From Prochilodus magdalenae (Eukaryota; Chordata; Actinopteri; Characiformes; Prochilodontidae): DNA of 64,000 nt. Location: positions 1 to 64,000 of the forward strand of contig JAMWET010003917.1 of assembly GCA_024036415.1 (NCBI GenBank). Direction: 5' to 3'. The translations under genes and the position numbers were made by a program. Below the pieces are notes generated by a model. That model ran no database searches and was not told the origin of the DNA. It was given only the letters and a program-made list of their open reading frames with translations. Positions 10,366 to 22,830 of this stretch are shown piece after piece (within the stretch, counting starts at the first letter, position 1; every line of letters starts with the position of its first letter).

Positions 10366-13300
10366 GTTTAGCCTAGGTTCTGGGACTGTTCCCTGCTAGC
10401 TGGGATACCAGTGTTCTGATCACAACCGGTACTTGTTTACACTCGGTTGTGCATTAGAATGTCATTTCAGTTTCAGAATGGCAGTCTTTCAGTTTTGCTT
10501 CTGCTGATTTTTCAAAATCTGCATAATTTAATTGCTAAGATGTGAACAAGATCCTTCAAAGCAGTTTGATGTGAAATTCATTCAAAAGAGCTACTGTGCC
10601 AGAGTGCTACAGTGGTGGTGAAGGGAAACAGACATCTCAGGTGTGTAGTGTCTCTAAAATCATACAGGTAGACACAGTTATAAATAAGCCCTTTAGTCAC
10701 AGTTTAGTCACATGTAGAGGAGGATAGTAACTAGTCAGATTTGTTTTGATAAATTTGCTGTGCCTGATCATCTTCAGGCAATGCTTCTACTTCTGCTCCA
10801 GTCTGCTGGTATGACAAGCATCGTTCTTTTCTTACATTTACTGGCTTTATTATCAAAATCACAGATTAAAGCTGCACATGTGGAATGCAGGTGTATGCAA
10901 ATAAGTACGGAGATTCCCATATAAGTAGTTATATGCCCAATATTTTCTAAAACAGAACATTTGATTGGAGTATTATTTCACTAATGTAACAACATTTACA
11001 CCTCAGGCTACTCTATATTCACTTAGGTTCCTCATTTAAAGTTTTAAACATTTTGTGGGAAGTGCCTAAAGACTGAGACAGAAGTTTTAAAAACCCTAAA
11101 AGCTTTTAAATCGATTCCTGGAACAAAAGTACATGCTGGGTGCTGTAAAGAAATGTAGTACCCAAAGAAAACACACGGTTTGGTGTTTTTCATGACTTTA
11201 CCAACAATTTAAATAAAACCCAGAAACATGCAGATTTACTTGTGGCTTGGGATAATCTAGCCCACAGGCTTTTGTATTCGTTCCCTGGTCACATTCCCTG
11301 GTTCTCATCACAGCTGGTTCTCGTCACCATGGCTCTAAATAAATTTTACATCAGGCCGCTCTGCATGACTGCATATACGCATCAGTGACTTATCAGTGAT
11401 TTATGCAGTTTAGAGAAATTAGTGGACTTCCCCTTTTACAATTATAGTTATATAAGAACCCTGCAGAGGCTCATTACCCCATGCCTTAGGTATGTTAAGG
11501 GTGATAAAAGACTGGATCAGGACTCTCTGGCTCTTTCCTTTCCTTCTTTCCTAAAATACACATCAAAGTTCTATAACGACCTTCACTAAAAGTCAGCTGC
11601 TGTGTCATTCTGATTACATAGTGGAAATGTTCAGACGTTTTACACTCTGTTCACTCGCCCCCGCCACCTCGCCCATGTAAATATAAACAAGCGTGTGACC
11701 CTGAGCTGCTAACTGACACTCGTATGCTTAGATTATGAAACACCTTCCACAGCTGATAACACTCAGCGTCCAGTTAGGTGGATGGAGCAGCGTGAACTCA
11801 GGAGAACTCCCGTCACTGTTTAATCACTTGCAGAGGTGGGTTGTAACTAGTCAGATTAATATTGATGCCTATGCTTCTGCTCCATTTTTTTTTTAGTTAT
11901 TTAGTTGTTTAGTCATTTAGTTCCTACTTCCTATTTTTTTATTCTGCTGTCTTGGTTCATCTCCTATAAAGTTTTACTGCTGGTCACAACACTCACTTTA
12001 AAGATCTGTAATTATCCTTGGAGTTCACAGCTCTAACATAGATGTTTGTACTATACAGATGTTTTATAAGATGCTCAGAAGGAAAAAACACCACAACATC
12101 TGCACAATGAAAGCTTTAGGTAATAAACAAGGCCGTTCTGAGTGGTTTTATGTGGGTTTGTACATAAAGACATTTGTTGTGTTAGACCTATCGACAGTGG
12201 TGGTGATAGGAACCAGACATCTGAAGCATTTCATGCCTTTAAAGACTACATTATAAAAGGTTATTGAATAGAATGACATTGTTTATATTTTTGGATTTTG
12301 GCCTTACAGCTTAAAACGTTCATTGTGGAGAGATACCATAAATAGTCACCATAAAAATGACCTTTTTATTAAAAAAAATTTACTTACCTAATTAATTACA
12401 ATTTAATACAACTCATTCTCTTTGGTCATTTAATAGTGTTTCTTGTTTAAAGATAAGTTCCAGTGCTTTCCCAAAATTTCTGCATAAGTGTTGTAAATAA
12501 AGTCATTTTATTATAGAGCTACCAGGAATTGTGAAGTCTAGAACACAAATTTAGCCATTTTATTTACTTTTATTTATTTACTTTCCTAAACCACCAGTAA
12601 GATACTCATATGATGATAATATATTTTATTATTTTTATTTTATTATTTATATATAATTATATTAGTACTAATAAGTAAAACCTGAGTTTTATGATTCCAT
12701 AATAACTAAAAAAAGCTGTATAGATTGAGATAATAAATAACTGAGATAATTCATATTCAGAATGCCTCATATATGCATTTACATTACATATGCCATTTAT
12801 TTGATACTCTTGAATTCCCTTGATACCATTGAAAATCCTGAGGAATTTACAAGGTTAATCATATACAGATAGGCCAATTTAGTGGGCTCATATTGTAAAA
12901 GTTTGATCAAATCAAACTGATCCAATAGCTGTTGATAGTAGCTTGATGAAAATCAAAATGTAATTACTGTAGTTCATTCATTAACATTTTCTATTTGTTG
13001 ACAGACAATCTTTCTTGATATTCCTAAAATAAATGTTTGTTTAAAATTCGTGGTTATTATAAAGCAGTTTGTTTATTCTACTTCAGTGTCATATTTCAAT
13101 GTGAAAGTCTAACGGTGGAATTTGTAAAGTGTAATTGTGGATACACACCACTAGATGGTGCTCAGTACTTGCTTTTCAAATTCTGACTTCAGTAATCAGA
13201 GTTGAGTCTGAATGCCACGCCTCCTTCTACATACACAGTACAGTGTTTAATACATATGATGTTTTTCATTACCTTCATAACACTCTTCAATGCAGCAGTC

Positions 13301-13879
13301 CAACTCAACAGTCTTAAAACACTTTTATAAACTTATATAGCTCAGCCTTTCAGACGTAAACGATTCTATCAGAGCAGTTTGATGAAAAGGGACCAGTCTA
13401 GACAAACTTACCGAGCCAGACATCTATATTTTAATGCCACTAAGATCCAGTAGGGCATTATAAGCTAATGTGGTTCCCAAAGACAACTTCTTTATACCAT
13501 CACATATATTAAATACTGTATAAACGTTCACTGCTTACTATGGATTGACTCCTGGTTACTGTTACAACCTCTGTCCAGAAATGGTGGTCAGTAAGTTTCT
13601 CTACATTGAATAATTTCATAGCAGACCTCTCTAAATGACATTTATTTGCAATGGCCAAATTATTCATGAATATTTTTGGAATTGTTGTTAAATTCTAGAA
13701 TTCCAACATTTAGGAGGTGAGGAGAAGCCCTAACATGCTACACTAACTGTCACCAAAATCACAGTTTGACTTCCATTATAGGAGCAGCTGTAAAACACAC
13801 TACCCTACAGAAGGGTCACTGTAAAACTGCTGATGGGTAAAATGTAATAATAGTGACCAGAACGACCAGACTTATTGGT
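10366..13879. other. Gene-free stretch with old repeat fragments
   Basis: No coding signal. Short related fragments recur: GAGCAGTTTGATG at about 13373 with a GCAGTTTGATG match at 10562; CCAGACATCT at about 12212 and 13429; and TAACTAGTCAGATT at 10728 and 11848. These are probably remnants of one or two interspersed families. AT-rich, low-complexity TATTTT sequence lies at about 12600-12660. Confidence 0.4.
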
Positions 13880-14232
13880 GAGAGCATGGCCAATAAAATG
13901 AGAAGCTCTAGAGCATCAACCTAGGGTTGGTCAATGCCAAGTTTCAGCCGGAGAGGTATAAAGTCCCCCAGCATTTCACATGTAAAGCAGGGTAACTACC
14001 TTCCATTGAGTCATGGAGTCCTATCCTTTGAGAGGCACTGGAGTGGTGTTTGGGATCCAGAACTAATCAACCTCACCAATGCTTATGTGGCTGAATGCAA
14101 TTAAATTCTCACACTAGTGTCGTAGTGTATAAAGCCTTCCCAGAAGAGTGGAGGCTGTTGCTGCAGCAAGCTTCCTTTTCATACTCTTGAGTTCAGAGGA
14201 AACAATGTCTACAAACTTTTGGATATATAGTG
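13880..14232 (+). mobile_element. Tc1-like relic, 3' end (CCAAAAGT family)
   Basis: The plus strand includes AATGCTTATGTGGCTGAATG and CCTTCCCAGAAGAGTGGAGG. I recognise both from the C-terminal part of a common teleost Tc1 transposase gene. It ends ACAAACTTTTGGATATATAG before TA, the inverted form of the CCAAAAGTATTTGGACACC end seen at 54650. Start approximate; reading frame broken. Confidence 0.75.
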
Positions 14233-15579
14233 TATGTTAAAGTCTTGGTTACCGTGACATCAACAGTAAATTCAAAAGAGGCTTAGTTTCCACACGGACT
14301 AAAAAAGTGAACGGTACATTTTGAAATCATGAAACAATATTTATCACGAAACAATATTTATACAGTTTATTAAACTCCTCAAGTAAGGGAAATTCATCTA
14401 TCGTGAAGTGCAGCCTTAAAAGTTATTAGGTTATTAAGAATATAAAAACAAAAAGTCTTTCTGAAAATGTTATAAAAAATTAATTTGCAAAAGAATCAAT
14501 AACTGAACTTCTGATTGACTTTTCATATTTTGTAGTATGGGACGTCTTGGTTCTGAAAGTAAAGCGTGATAAACGTGTATTCTTTTTGTCTTTCTTACTC
14601 TGAATTTATTGAAACGCCCGCAGCCTTTTGGCTGTGTCCTGATACGCATGATAATGTATCGCCTGGGATGAATTATTTGTGTTGTTGCCATAATCAGAGA
14701 TAATTCTTGAATGCGCATTTCCTGACTGGTGCCACTTAGGCCGCTATCAGCAGAGCCATCTCCACGTCCACGTCTTTCTACAATGCCGATTCATTGAGCC
14801 TGTGTTGTATGAGGCACAATGATGTGACTGACATGCAGCAGAACGAGCATAAGGAGCTGTTTTTGTGCGCATTTCAAGGTGGCAGAACTTTCCATGTCGT
14901 GCAGACCAAATTCCTGTTGCTGCCACTGATTTAAACTCCACTGACTTGGTAGGTCCCATAAATACTACATTGTGTATTGTTCAGTGGCGCCCTCAGTGAT
15001 GGTGTTTACATGGAAATGAAATTTCCCACACTTCTGCAGACAGAAATATCAGTCTGTGTATAAAGAAAATGGGAGAAGTGCACGAGAGAAGGTATTATTA
15101 GCCATTCAATTCAGAAGAAATGCAGCTATTACAGGTACACGGCCTGATTTCACTGCAGTTCTGTCAGGAATAAAATATAAAGCTTTGTGAATGAACAGCA
15201 TGAGTCACTCATCATCTTCCATGTCACTATTTTATATATGTTATTATTATTAGAGCATTCAAACCATTAAATTAATGCTTAAGCATGGATGAATTCCATG
15301 AGCCACTTCATTCAAGGTGGTCCTCCTTGTCAAGTCAAGTTAGATCAAGTCAAATTTACTTATACAGAGCTACTCGGGCTTTGACCAAGCCAAACACTCA
15401 GTGTCCATTTTATCAGCTCCACTTACCATATCATTCCAAAGAAAAACTTGAAAAAAGTCCATGGAGAATGGAGAAAAAATCTCCATTTTTCTTTTCTCTT
15501 AAAAATACATTTAAATTTTACTTTTATGCGTTATTTGAACACACACCTGCCATTTACATTGTAGTTACAATTTTATGAG
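14233..15579. other. Gene-free stretch; unidentified minus-strand frames
   Basis: Two minus-strand open frames (82 aa at 14470-14718, 70 aa at 14747-14959) lie in different frames. The first extends upstream to a stop and includes VERRGRGDGSADSGLSGTSQ. I do not recognise a family, and there is no poly(A) or promoter context. They may be relics of an unknown element. Nothing else is seen. Confidence 0.3.
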
Positions 15580-15714
15580 GAATGGACCAACAGAAATGGT
15601 CTAACAGAAAGTCAAGTTCCACTGACTTACATTTAAAATTAAATAATTTTTTGACCTCTCCTGCAAAATTGCCACTTTGGAGATGCTTGCTTTTCTTTGG
15701 ACAACGACGATATA

Positions 15715-16247
15715 CAGGGGTTGGACAATGAAACTGAAACACCTGGTTTTAGACCACAATCATTTATTAGTATGGTGTAGGGCCTCCTTTTGTGGCCAAT
15801 ACAGCGTCAGTTCGTCTTGGGAATGACATATACTGCGTCCTGCACAGTGGTCAGAGGGATTTTAAGCCATTCTTCTTGCAGGATAGTGGCCAGGTCACTA
15901 CGTGATGCTGGTGGAGGTTCGTCCTTCTTGGTGGTATGCTGACATTACCCTGGATACCGTGGCTCTTGATACATCACAAAGACTTGCTGTCTTGGTCACA
16001 GATGCGCCAGCAAGACGTGCACCAACAATGTGTCCTCTTTTGAACTCTGGTATGTTACCCATAATGTTGTGTGCATTGCAGTATTTTGAGCAGAACTGTG
16101 CTCTTACCTGCTAACTGAACCTTCACACTCTGCTCTTACTGGTGCAATGTGCAATTAATGAAGATTGGCCACCAGGCTGGTCCAATTTAGCCATGAGACC
16201 TCCCACAATAAAATGACAGGTGTTTCAGTTTCATTGTCCAACCCCTG
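15715..16247 (-). mobile_element. Internally deleted Tc1 element, copy 3
   Basis: Full-length 533 bp copy in reverse orientation with TA at both edges (15713-15714 and 16248-16249). Terminal inverted repeats start CAGGGGTTGGACAATGAAAC. On the minus strand it keeps the start of transposase (reading PEFKRG, then a helix-turn-helix ending SRVMSAY) and, after the deletion, the transposase C-terminus. It abuts a different MITE at 16250. Confidence 0.92.
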
Positions 16248-16249
16248 TA

Positions 16250-16475
16250 GGTGCACTTTGTAGTTCTACAATTACAGACTGCACTCCATCTGATTCTGTG
16301 CATACTTTGTTATCCCCATATCAACTTATTCTTCAGTGGTCAGGACCCCCACAGGACCACCACAGAGCAGGTATTATTTGGGTGGCAGATCACTTTCAGC
16401 ATTTTAGTGACACTGATGTGGTGGTGGTCTGTTAGTGTGTTGTGCTGGTGCATGTGGATCCGACACAGCAGGAAC
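16250..16475 (-). mobile_element. MITE fragment, reverse copy (relative of 22095-22410)
   Basis: Contains TTGTAGTTCTACAATTACAG, then GTATTATTTGGGTGG and AGTGACACTGATGTGGTGGT, the inverse of a widespread non-coding fish repeat whose other copy is at 22095-22410. It starts immediately after the right TA of Tc1 copy 3. Confidence 0.75.
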
Positions 16476-17611
16476 ATGAAAATCATGACATTCTGTAGGC
16501 CACAGATTCCAACTGTCCAATGAAAGCAACTAAGGCTGAACCAATATATATATAAATATTATACGTGTGTATATACAAGCAAGCTGTTATGATTTTATCA
16601 GTTACAGTATATTATGACTGGCCATCTGCATTTCTCCAAGCAGTTGTTTTCTTCCTGCGCACTGTGGAAACTCTGAGTTGAAAAGGTCAGTACATTTGCC
16701 GGCTTCATATTTCTTCAAGAGTTTTCGTTGAAGCATTCAGCATACCTCAAGCAACATCTTCTGAGGATGTCAGTCAGTCATCTAGCTATGTATTGCTATC
16801 ATTTCATCTTCAGTATTTTATCAACTTTGCATTTGAGATCTAAAAATGGAGCTGGACCTTCTCTATGTGTCATTAATCCCGAGGCCAACCAAGCTAGGAC
16901 CCTCAAAGCTAGACCTGCATTGTCATAAATGTCAAACCTCAAAACACTGAGGAAAAATAACACGTCTCAGATAAAGCTAACTTCGTCTCTAGTAAACTAA
17001 CGATGATTCAAATGAACATTTTTGGCCATTCTAGATTAAACACAGACATTTGAGCTTTGAGAAGGCATTCCATTCCTCCAGCATACATATATATTTACTT
17101 TGTAGCAGCTTCACAGTGATTCTTTCAGTGGAAAAGCCCGGTAAGGAGCTGCTACTGGGGTATTCTATTTCAAGCAACCCACTGATCAGATCGCCACGCG
17201 TGTTCAATCAGTGACATGTGTAGGGCTTACAGAAGGTCTAAAGTGGCCTAGGCTTTTCCCCCATGAAATTGGTATATAGTATAGTACAGTTATATGAGCT
17301 AATATATGAGTTCAGGTACAAAGTTAATCCTATAGAATAACAAGGAACTAAATATACAGATGTGTGTGTTTAGTGCCCAAAAGCCATCAGATCTACAAAA
17401 CCCTAAAGGTTTCCATCTGAGTAATGCATGACGTGGCCCAGAAAACTTTGACGCTACACCTTTAACTTCAAAATGACGATTTCAGGCTTTACGGGGTCAC
17501 TAGCAACAGTGCGTGCTAGCATGCGGGCAGCGTATGAGCAGAGCTTGGTTTCCTCCTGACTCAGTAGTGCTCAGTAGTCACTGGTTTATTGGTTATTCTA
17601 TTCAGTACTGC
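16476..17611. other. Gene-free stretch
   Basis: No recognisable gene or transposon. It contains a short AT-rich run near 16545 and otherwise mixed-composition sequence. Confidence 0.4.
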
Positions 17612-18155
17612 ATTTATATGCACTTTCTATGAACCAGGTATCAATAATGCATTATAAGTGCATTCATAAAGATCTGTAAATCATTCCAAAAGCTTTATAA
17701 TACTTGACATAAGCCTCTGTAACTGTATGTAAATGTTCATAATCACAAGAGCTTCTCAAAAGTATCTCAATAGTATCTCAAAAATATCTCAAAGTGAACT
17801 ATGTATCGTTAAATCAGTGACATAATCTACAGCCGTGTGCTTAGAAACTGCAGATGTAGAGGTACTGGCTATTCAGATGAACTAATGTTGGGATATAGGT
17901 TGTAAAAGTATATTTTATCAATAAATGAACCACTGTAACCAGCGATTCTAGGCAATCTTATGTCACTTTGTGCTGTGAAGCTTTATAGTGTGGTGTTGTA
18001 ACAGTTTATGTGCACAATTATGGTCATTTATGTACAGTTACAAAGGCTTAGGTCAAGTATTATAAAGCATTATGAACGATTAATAGACACTTATGAATGC
18101 CTTTTAAACTGCATTATGGATATCAGATTCATAGAAAGTCTTAGTGTACATTCTT
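17612..18155. mobile_element. Long palindromic MITE
   Basis: Arms of at least 100 bp are inverted copies of each other. GCTTTATAATACTTGACATA at about 17692 matches the inverse of AGGTCAAGTATTATAAAGCA at about 18050. Likewise CATTCATAA, TAATGCATT and CTTTCTATGAA blocks pair with their inverses near 18095-18140. The centre (about 17760-18000) is unique sequence. No transposase; 64-aa frames inside are incidental. Exact ends and target-site duplication not resolved. Confidence 0.75.
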
Positions 18156-18179
18156 ATCCTTCTTATATTGAATCGGTGC

Positions 18180-18395
18180 TTCCTTTGCTATCTGGTGTCT
18201 AGAGAAGGATGGGTTTACTATTTGAGTCTTGGTTCCTCTCGAGGTTTCTTCCTCTTGCTCTAAGGGAGTTTTTCCTCGCCACATCGGCCTTGACTTGTTC
18301 ATTGGGAGCTTGGACCCGGATTCTTTGTAAAGCTGCTTGGTGACAACCTCTGTTGTAAAAGGCGCTAGATAAATAAACTTTTTTTTTTGTTGCCC
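18180..18395 (+). mobile_element. L2-type LINE 3' end
   Basis: Shows the sequence typical of the 3' UTR of teleost L2 elements: TTCCTCTCGAGGTTTCTTCC, GGGAGTTTTTCCTCGCCAC, AAAGCTGCTTGGTGACAACC and finally AAAAGGCGCTAGATAAATAAA. A 5'-truncated insertion is normal for this group. No reverse transcriptase part is present here. Confidence 0.8.
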
Positions 18396-19814
18396 TGACT
18401 ACTAAAAGTCTTGCATAGTAGGGCTGGGTGATAGGATGTTGTTTTCATTGTTAAGAGTTTAGAGAAGGAACTCACTCAGCCACATCTACAGCATGTGAGA
18501 TGGTTCTTTATGCTGACTGAACTAGTTGCATGGGCTCTGTTGGCTGGCAGACTGTGCTGAATGCAGGAAAGGGATAGGTTTTTATCTTATGATGCTCTGC
18601 CCAGTTCAACAAAGGTCAGCTTCCTACTGTTACTAGAGTATTCTCTTGGGTTTCTGCCGGGCGGGCCATCTGATCACCGCTGGCCTTTCTTTCTCAACTT
18701 TTGCAGCGCAAAAAGAGGATCATTCAGCGAAACACTGTGTTATGCAATGATAAACTGTCACAAAGAACAATGAAAATGGTAACACTTGCCATGATGTAAA
18801 AGGGTGGAGGAGCGCTGAACTGTTACTCAACATTTTATACACAGTGTGGTCTGAATTGACTGTTTGCTTAGTAGCACGTTTTGTGCTGCAGATGTTCCAA
18901 CAAGGAAGCATTCTGAAATGACCCTACTAGAGAGTATTTTCATTTGTGATGATCAATGATCACAAAGCACAAAGAAACTGGTAACAGCTTTTGCTGTGAT
19001 GTTAAGTAGTTGTGAGGATTAGTGGGCTATTGCTCAGAGTTTTTATGGACACTGTTGTCAAACTTTGTGGTAGATTAAAGACATATGAATCCAGCTGTTT
19101 CGTGGTATTAAATATGGCTTGAACTGCAGGCTAACCCTGAAAATATAATATACTGACCATGCTAAATTGTACCATTTCACACAAGGGTCAGTAAAATCCA
19201 CAAATTCTCAGAGATAAGAGACCCCATGAAGGTTTCAAAACTCCAGAGGCTTCACACTATGTTAAGTGGTGGTTAAATTACACTTATTGTCAGACTGGGC
19301 CTTTGTAGCATTTGCCCTTCTCTCCATACATCCTCTTCCTTAGAAACAATGAATAAGTCACAGAGAACCGTTCATGAAAGAGCCTGTCCTATTCATAGAC
19401 AGAGAAGAGATACATCTAGCAGTACGGAAGAATGTGTAGGAGGACACTTTCCGAAGTAACCATAGCCCAGCACTCTATAAATCTCGGTCTGGCTAAATCA
19501 TTGTTTCTAGGGCCCCATGAGCCAAACTGAAGATGTATGGTCCATTCTCTCATTATGTGGCACCTGGCCATAAAATGAATCTGTCCCAATAAACCTCTGA
19601 GGACTTGTTGTCATTTAGCATTAGTCTATTAGAGGAAAAGGCCTCAGTCAAAGCTCCATTTGTATGTCATCACAGTTCAAAGAAAAACAAGTATCTACTG
19701 TGATCAAATGATGTAGGAAAATGAAACTTTAAAATCTTTTCTGAATCATGAGGTCGTTAAGTTGTCAAAATAGCTACATTGCTATGTACTTGCTCACACC
19801 ATCTCAGTGAAGTT
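18396..19814. other. Gene-free stretch
   Basis: Nothing recognisable as a gene, and no clear repeat. Short frames on both strands near 18560-18910 overlap each other and resemble no family I know. Confidence 0.4.
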
Positions 19815-20010
19815 GTGTGTGTGGTGTGGTGCAAAGGATGATACCACTACCTGCTAGTAAGGTACCACCCCATGTGGGAGACGGAGGTTTGAGTCATGGT
19901 TTAGGTAACTATGCTATGCTACACCAGTAAGAGTCCTTGGGCAAGACTCCTAACACTACATTTACCTGTCTGTAATATAATGTGTCTTAGGCAATCTGGC
20001 ACATAAATAC
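19815..20010 (+). repeat. tRNA-derived SINE-like repeat
   Basis: A possible A-box (TGGTGCAAAGG) near 19827 and B-box-like GGTTTGAGTCA near 19886 are spaced as in a Pol III promoter. They are followed by AGAGTCCTTGGGCAAGACTC, a block I know from fish SINEs. Boundaries are approximate. Confidence 0.5.
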
Positions 20011-20104
20011 ACTGATACATAGACTAACATTAAAAACATGTAAACCATACAACAGCACTGCATATGAAACATAAACCATATTGGTAGGGTTATTTATAAT
20101 TGTT

Positions 20105-20340
20105 CAGAATGGTCACATCTGATTTTTGAGCCCATTCTTTCTGGCCAGTTGGGCCTTAAAGTCTCCTGCCTGATGGCAGCAGATGGAATGATGAAAGAAG
20201 AGGATAGGTGGGGTCATTATAGACCTGAATCACCTTGTTGGACATGGATTGATGTAGGAGTCCTGGAGTGACAGTTGTCGCCAGTGATCTTGGTTAACTA
20301 CCTGGGCAAGCTTACTCCTGTACTTAACTAAAAGTTTCCC
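20105..20340 (+). repeat. Interspersed repeat, possible relative of 28800-29435
   Basis: Contains GTCTCCTGCCTGATGGCAGC, matching CCTCCTGCCTGATGGCAG at about 29307. The following sequence is also of the type found in this common teleost repeat. Strongly diverged; family not named. Confidence 0.4.
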
Positions 20341-21081
20341 ATACCAGCACACAATGCTGAAACTGAGAACACTGAAAGTATGTTTAGCTGTCTGAGACAG
20401 TACTTCTACTGCAGTGGCATTTATTAATACCGCCGACCTCCCACAAGCTGAACTTTGATCTGTACAGAGGTTGTGACTGTGGTTGTTGGACAGGTTTATT
20501 ATCAGAATAGACTGGCAGGGGAAAATGAGGCATGGGGGTAGTACGCTATGCTATTATTTGATTCCATAGCACCCACAGTTTGATCTCTCAGCTTTCTTTT
20601 GTAGAAGTTCTCATCCCGGCAGCCTATACACCTTCATTCGGAGTCTGGCAGCCATACAGAAGTTGTCAGTCTTTACGAACACACCAGGAAGTTATTGTGG
20701 ATTTTATTGAACTGCCAATCACTTTTTTAATTAGCTTACATGCTATATTCCAAATAACTTCATAATAATAATAAAACTTACCGTGAGAATAACAAGCACA
20801 ATCTTTTATCACTGGGATTATTTTAAGAAAGGTTACAGTACACGTGTTTGGGCAAGGATAAGAGTTATATTGTTTTGGCACAGCGCAAAATGTAAATTGT
20901 ACTATTTGGATCTGGAGGTCAGTAAAGTCCATGAGTCTGAACACTGGTTAGAATTCACATGTAGTTCAGTTTATATGGTTATTGATACTATTTAATTATA
21001 GCTTAACAATTTGCGCTTGCAATCCATTGTGACTCGAGAAACACCCTAAAGAGAACACTAAGAGTATATATTTTTAATATA
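20341..21081. other. Gene-free stretch
   Basis: No gene or identifiable repeat. Overlapping frames on opposite strands near 20666-20995 look incidental. Confidence 0.4.
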
Positions 21082-21857
21082 CACTCCTCATCAAAAGAAT
21101 AGTTGCACAAATAGTTACACCCAAAAAAACCAAGCCACAGAAATGAAACTTGGGGAGTGGGCAGCTTTGACATTGTAAGACACTCAGTCATGCATATACA
21201 GAAGCAATACAGACCTTACAGCTGTCTTTGACTGAGTCTCCTGCCACGATTGCAGTGATGCCTTTCATGAGTCAGCCACTGCCAGACAGCTGCACGACAT
21301 AGAACTACTTGCACACTGTTGTGATAACTGCCCTTAGCACCACCTCAACATCCCCAAAGACTGCAACAGTGTCGTGCCAGACTGTTATGGAGTAACTCAG
21401 AATGGCAGTGGGTAATCTTCAGTGACGTGTCCCACTTGTGCCTTGATGGAGAGGACCAACGAACCCATGTGTGAAGGTACTGTGGTCAGTGCCAAGATGA
21501 GCGGTTTGTTGTAACATAACATGTCCCATGTCCAGAAGGCCTGGTGTCACTCCCCCCTCCACCCGTACCGCAAAATCAGCAGGAACTGTGTGAGAATATT
21601 CAAGCTGCATGGGATGGGTTATCACAGGACACCATAATGAACTTTTACAATTCCATGCTGAGAAGTCTGGCATGTTGTGTTAGCAAACATGGGGGCTTGA
21701 TGCCATACTGTGGGACACTACTTCCGTATGTGTAGCTCAATAAATATTATCCATATCAGTCTACATTTATCATCATTTATGTTCCTGGTAATCTGTATCT
21801 TCCTTCCCCAAAGCTTCCACTTCCTTCTGGGTGCAGCGTTTCTTTTAATGATAAATG
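21082..21857 (+). mobile_element. Tc1-like transposon relic (VIFSDES family), copy B
   Basis: Begins after TA with CACTCCTCATCAAAAGAATA and ends with a diverged inverted match before TA. Inside, the plus strand gives VIFSD, matching the region of the second catalytic Asp. At about 21580-21690 it gives NIQAAWDGLSQDTI, SLACCVSKHGG and MPYC, the typical Tc1 transposase C-terminus. Frameshifts and a stop break it. It is too short for a full element, so internal sequence is missing. Confidence 0.8.
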
Positions 21858-21904
21858 TATATTTTAATTTTATGTATTTCATAGAATATAAATACTACTA
21901 GAAA

Positions 21905-22020
21905 ATGCTATTCACTCTCATCACTCACTTATCTTCTAGGTCGCTTATCCTCCTGGGTTATAGCCGGTGCTGGAGCCTGTCCCAGCGCTCACTGGACACA
22001 AGGCAGGAAACCTTGGACTG
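21905..22020 (+). repeat. SINE-like repeat (GCTTATCCTCCTGGG block)
   Basis: CGCTTATCCTCCTGGGTTAT followed by GGTGCTGGAGCCTGTCCCAG and a GGACACAAGGCAGG block is a very common teleost interspersed repeat. Related pieces lie at about 49040-49135 and 52345-52440. Confidence 0.6.
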
Positions 22021-22094
22021 GTTGATCAACACAAACTGTGCAGCAGCAGATGAGCTATCATCTTTGACTTTATAGTTAAAAGGTGGACCAACAA

Positions 22095-22410
22095 GGTAAG
22101 AGTGTCCAATAAGAGTGGACAGTGGGTAGACACAGTGTTTAAACACTTTAGCAGCACTGCTGTGTCTGATACACTCACATCAGCAAAACACACACTAATA
22201 CACCACCACGTCAGTGTCACTGCAGTGCTGAGAATGATCCTCCACCAGCATAGTATCTGGTCGATGGTGACTGTGTAGGTGTACTGGCTATTGAAGAACC
22301 GGGTGAAAGCAGGGCTAACAAAGTATATAAAGAAACAAATAGACTACACTCTGTAATTGTAGAACTACAATGTGCGCAAAGAGCTGATAAGACAATGTAC
22401 TTATACACAA
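22095..22410 (+). mobile_element. MITE, forward copy (relative of 16250-16475)
   Basis: Carries GCAGCACTGCTGTGTCTGAT, CACGTCAGTGTCACTGCAGT and GTAATTGTAGAACTACAATG, hallmarks of a common teleost non-autonomous repeat, inverse to 16250-16475. Open frames on both strands are incidental. Confidence 0.75.
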
Positions 22411-22433
22411 GGTGATCATAATACTTTTAAATA

Positions 22434-22830
22434 CACTCATTATGAAAAGAATACTTGCACCCAGAAGGAAGTGTTGCATTGCAATTAGCTATTATGAAGG
22501 AGGATAAAGGTTACCAGGAGGCCTCAGTATGGCCTCAGGTCACCACATGCCAGATGTCCCAGTATGGAGTTGTAGAGGTTCTGTGATAATCCACCCCATC
22601 GTGTGCAGCCGTCTGCCAGTGGTGCTGGCACAAACAGAGTGGCCCATGGAGAGCATCACTGCACTCTGAATGTCTGTAATCATGGTTGTTGGCTCAGTCA
22701 GGTACAGCGATAAGGCCTGTCCTTGCCTACATCACATGCACAGTTGAGCGTGACACTTAAATCATTCACATGTCTCGCAATGTCAAACCTACCCGCCAAG
22801 ATTCATTCCAGATGGTGGAGTTTTCCTAGG
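22434..22830 (-). mobile_element. Tc1-like transposon relic (VIFSDES family), copy C
   Basis: Terminal sequence CACTCATTATGAAAAGAATA next to TA, followed by TTGCACCCAGAAGGAAGTG, which matches inverted the ends at 21815-21857 and 41630-41665. The minus strand carries degraded transposase-derived sequence. The far end is not found. Confidence 0.7.

Noticed and set aside
15902..16114. 70-aa frame beginning MMLVEVRPSWW, repeated almost unchanged in several places (9783-9995, 24510-24722)
   Set aside because: It is antisense to the transposase head in the shared Tc1 derivative. Conservation comes from copy similarity, not selection.
19815..20010. Functional tRNA gene
   Set aside because: Pol III box-like motifs are present but no cloverleaf arms or anticodon loop can be drawn; fits a SINE.
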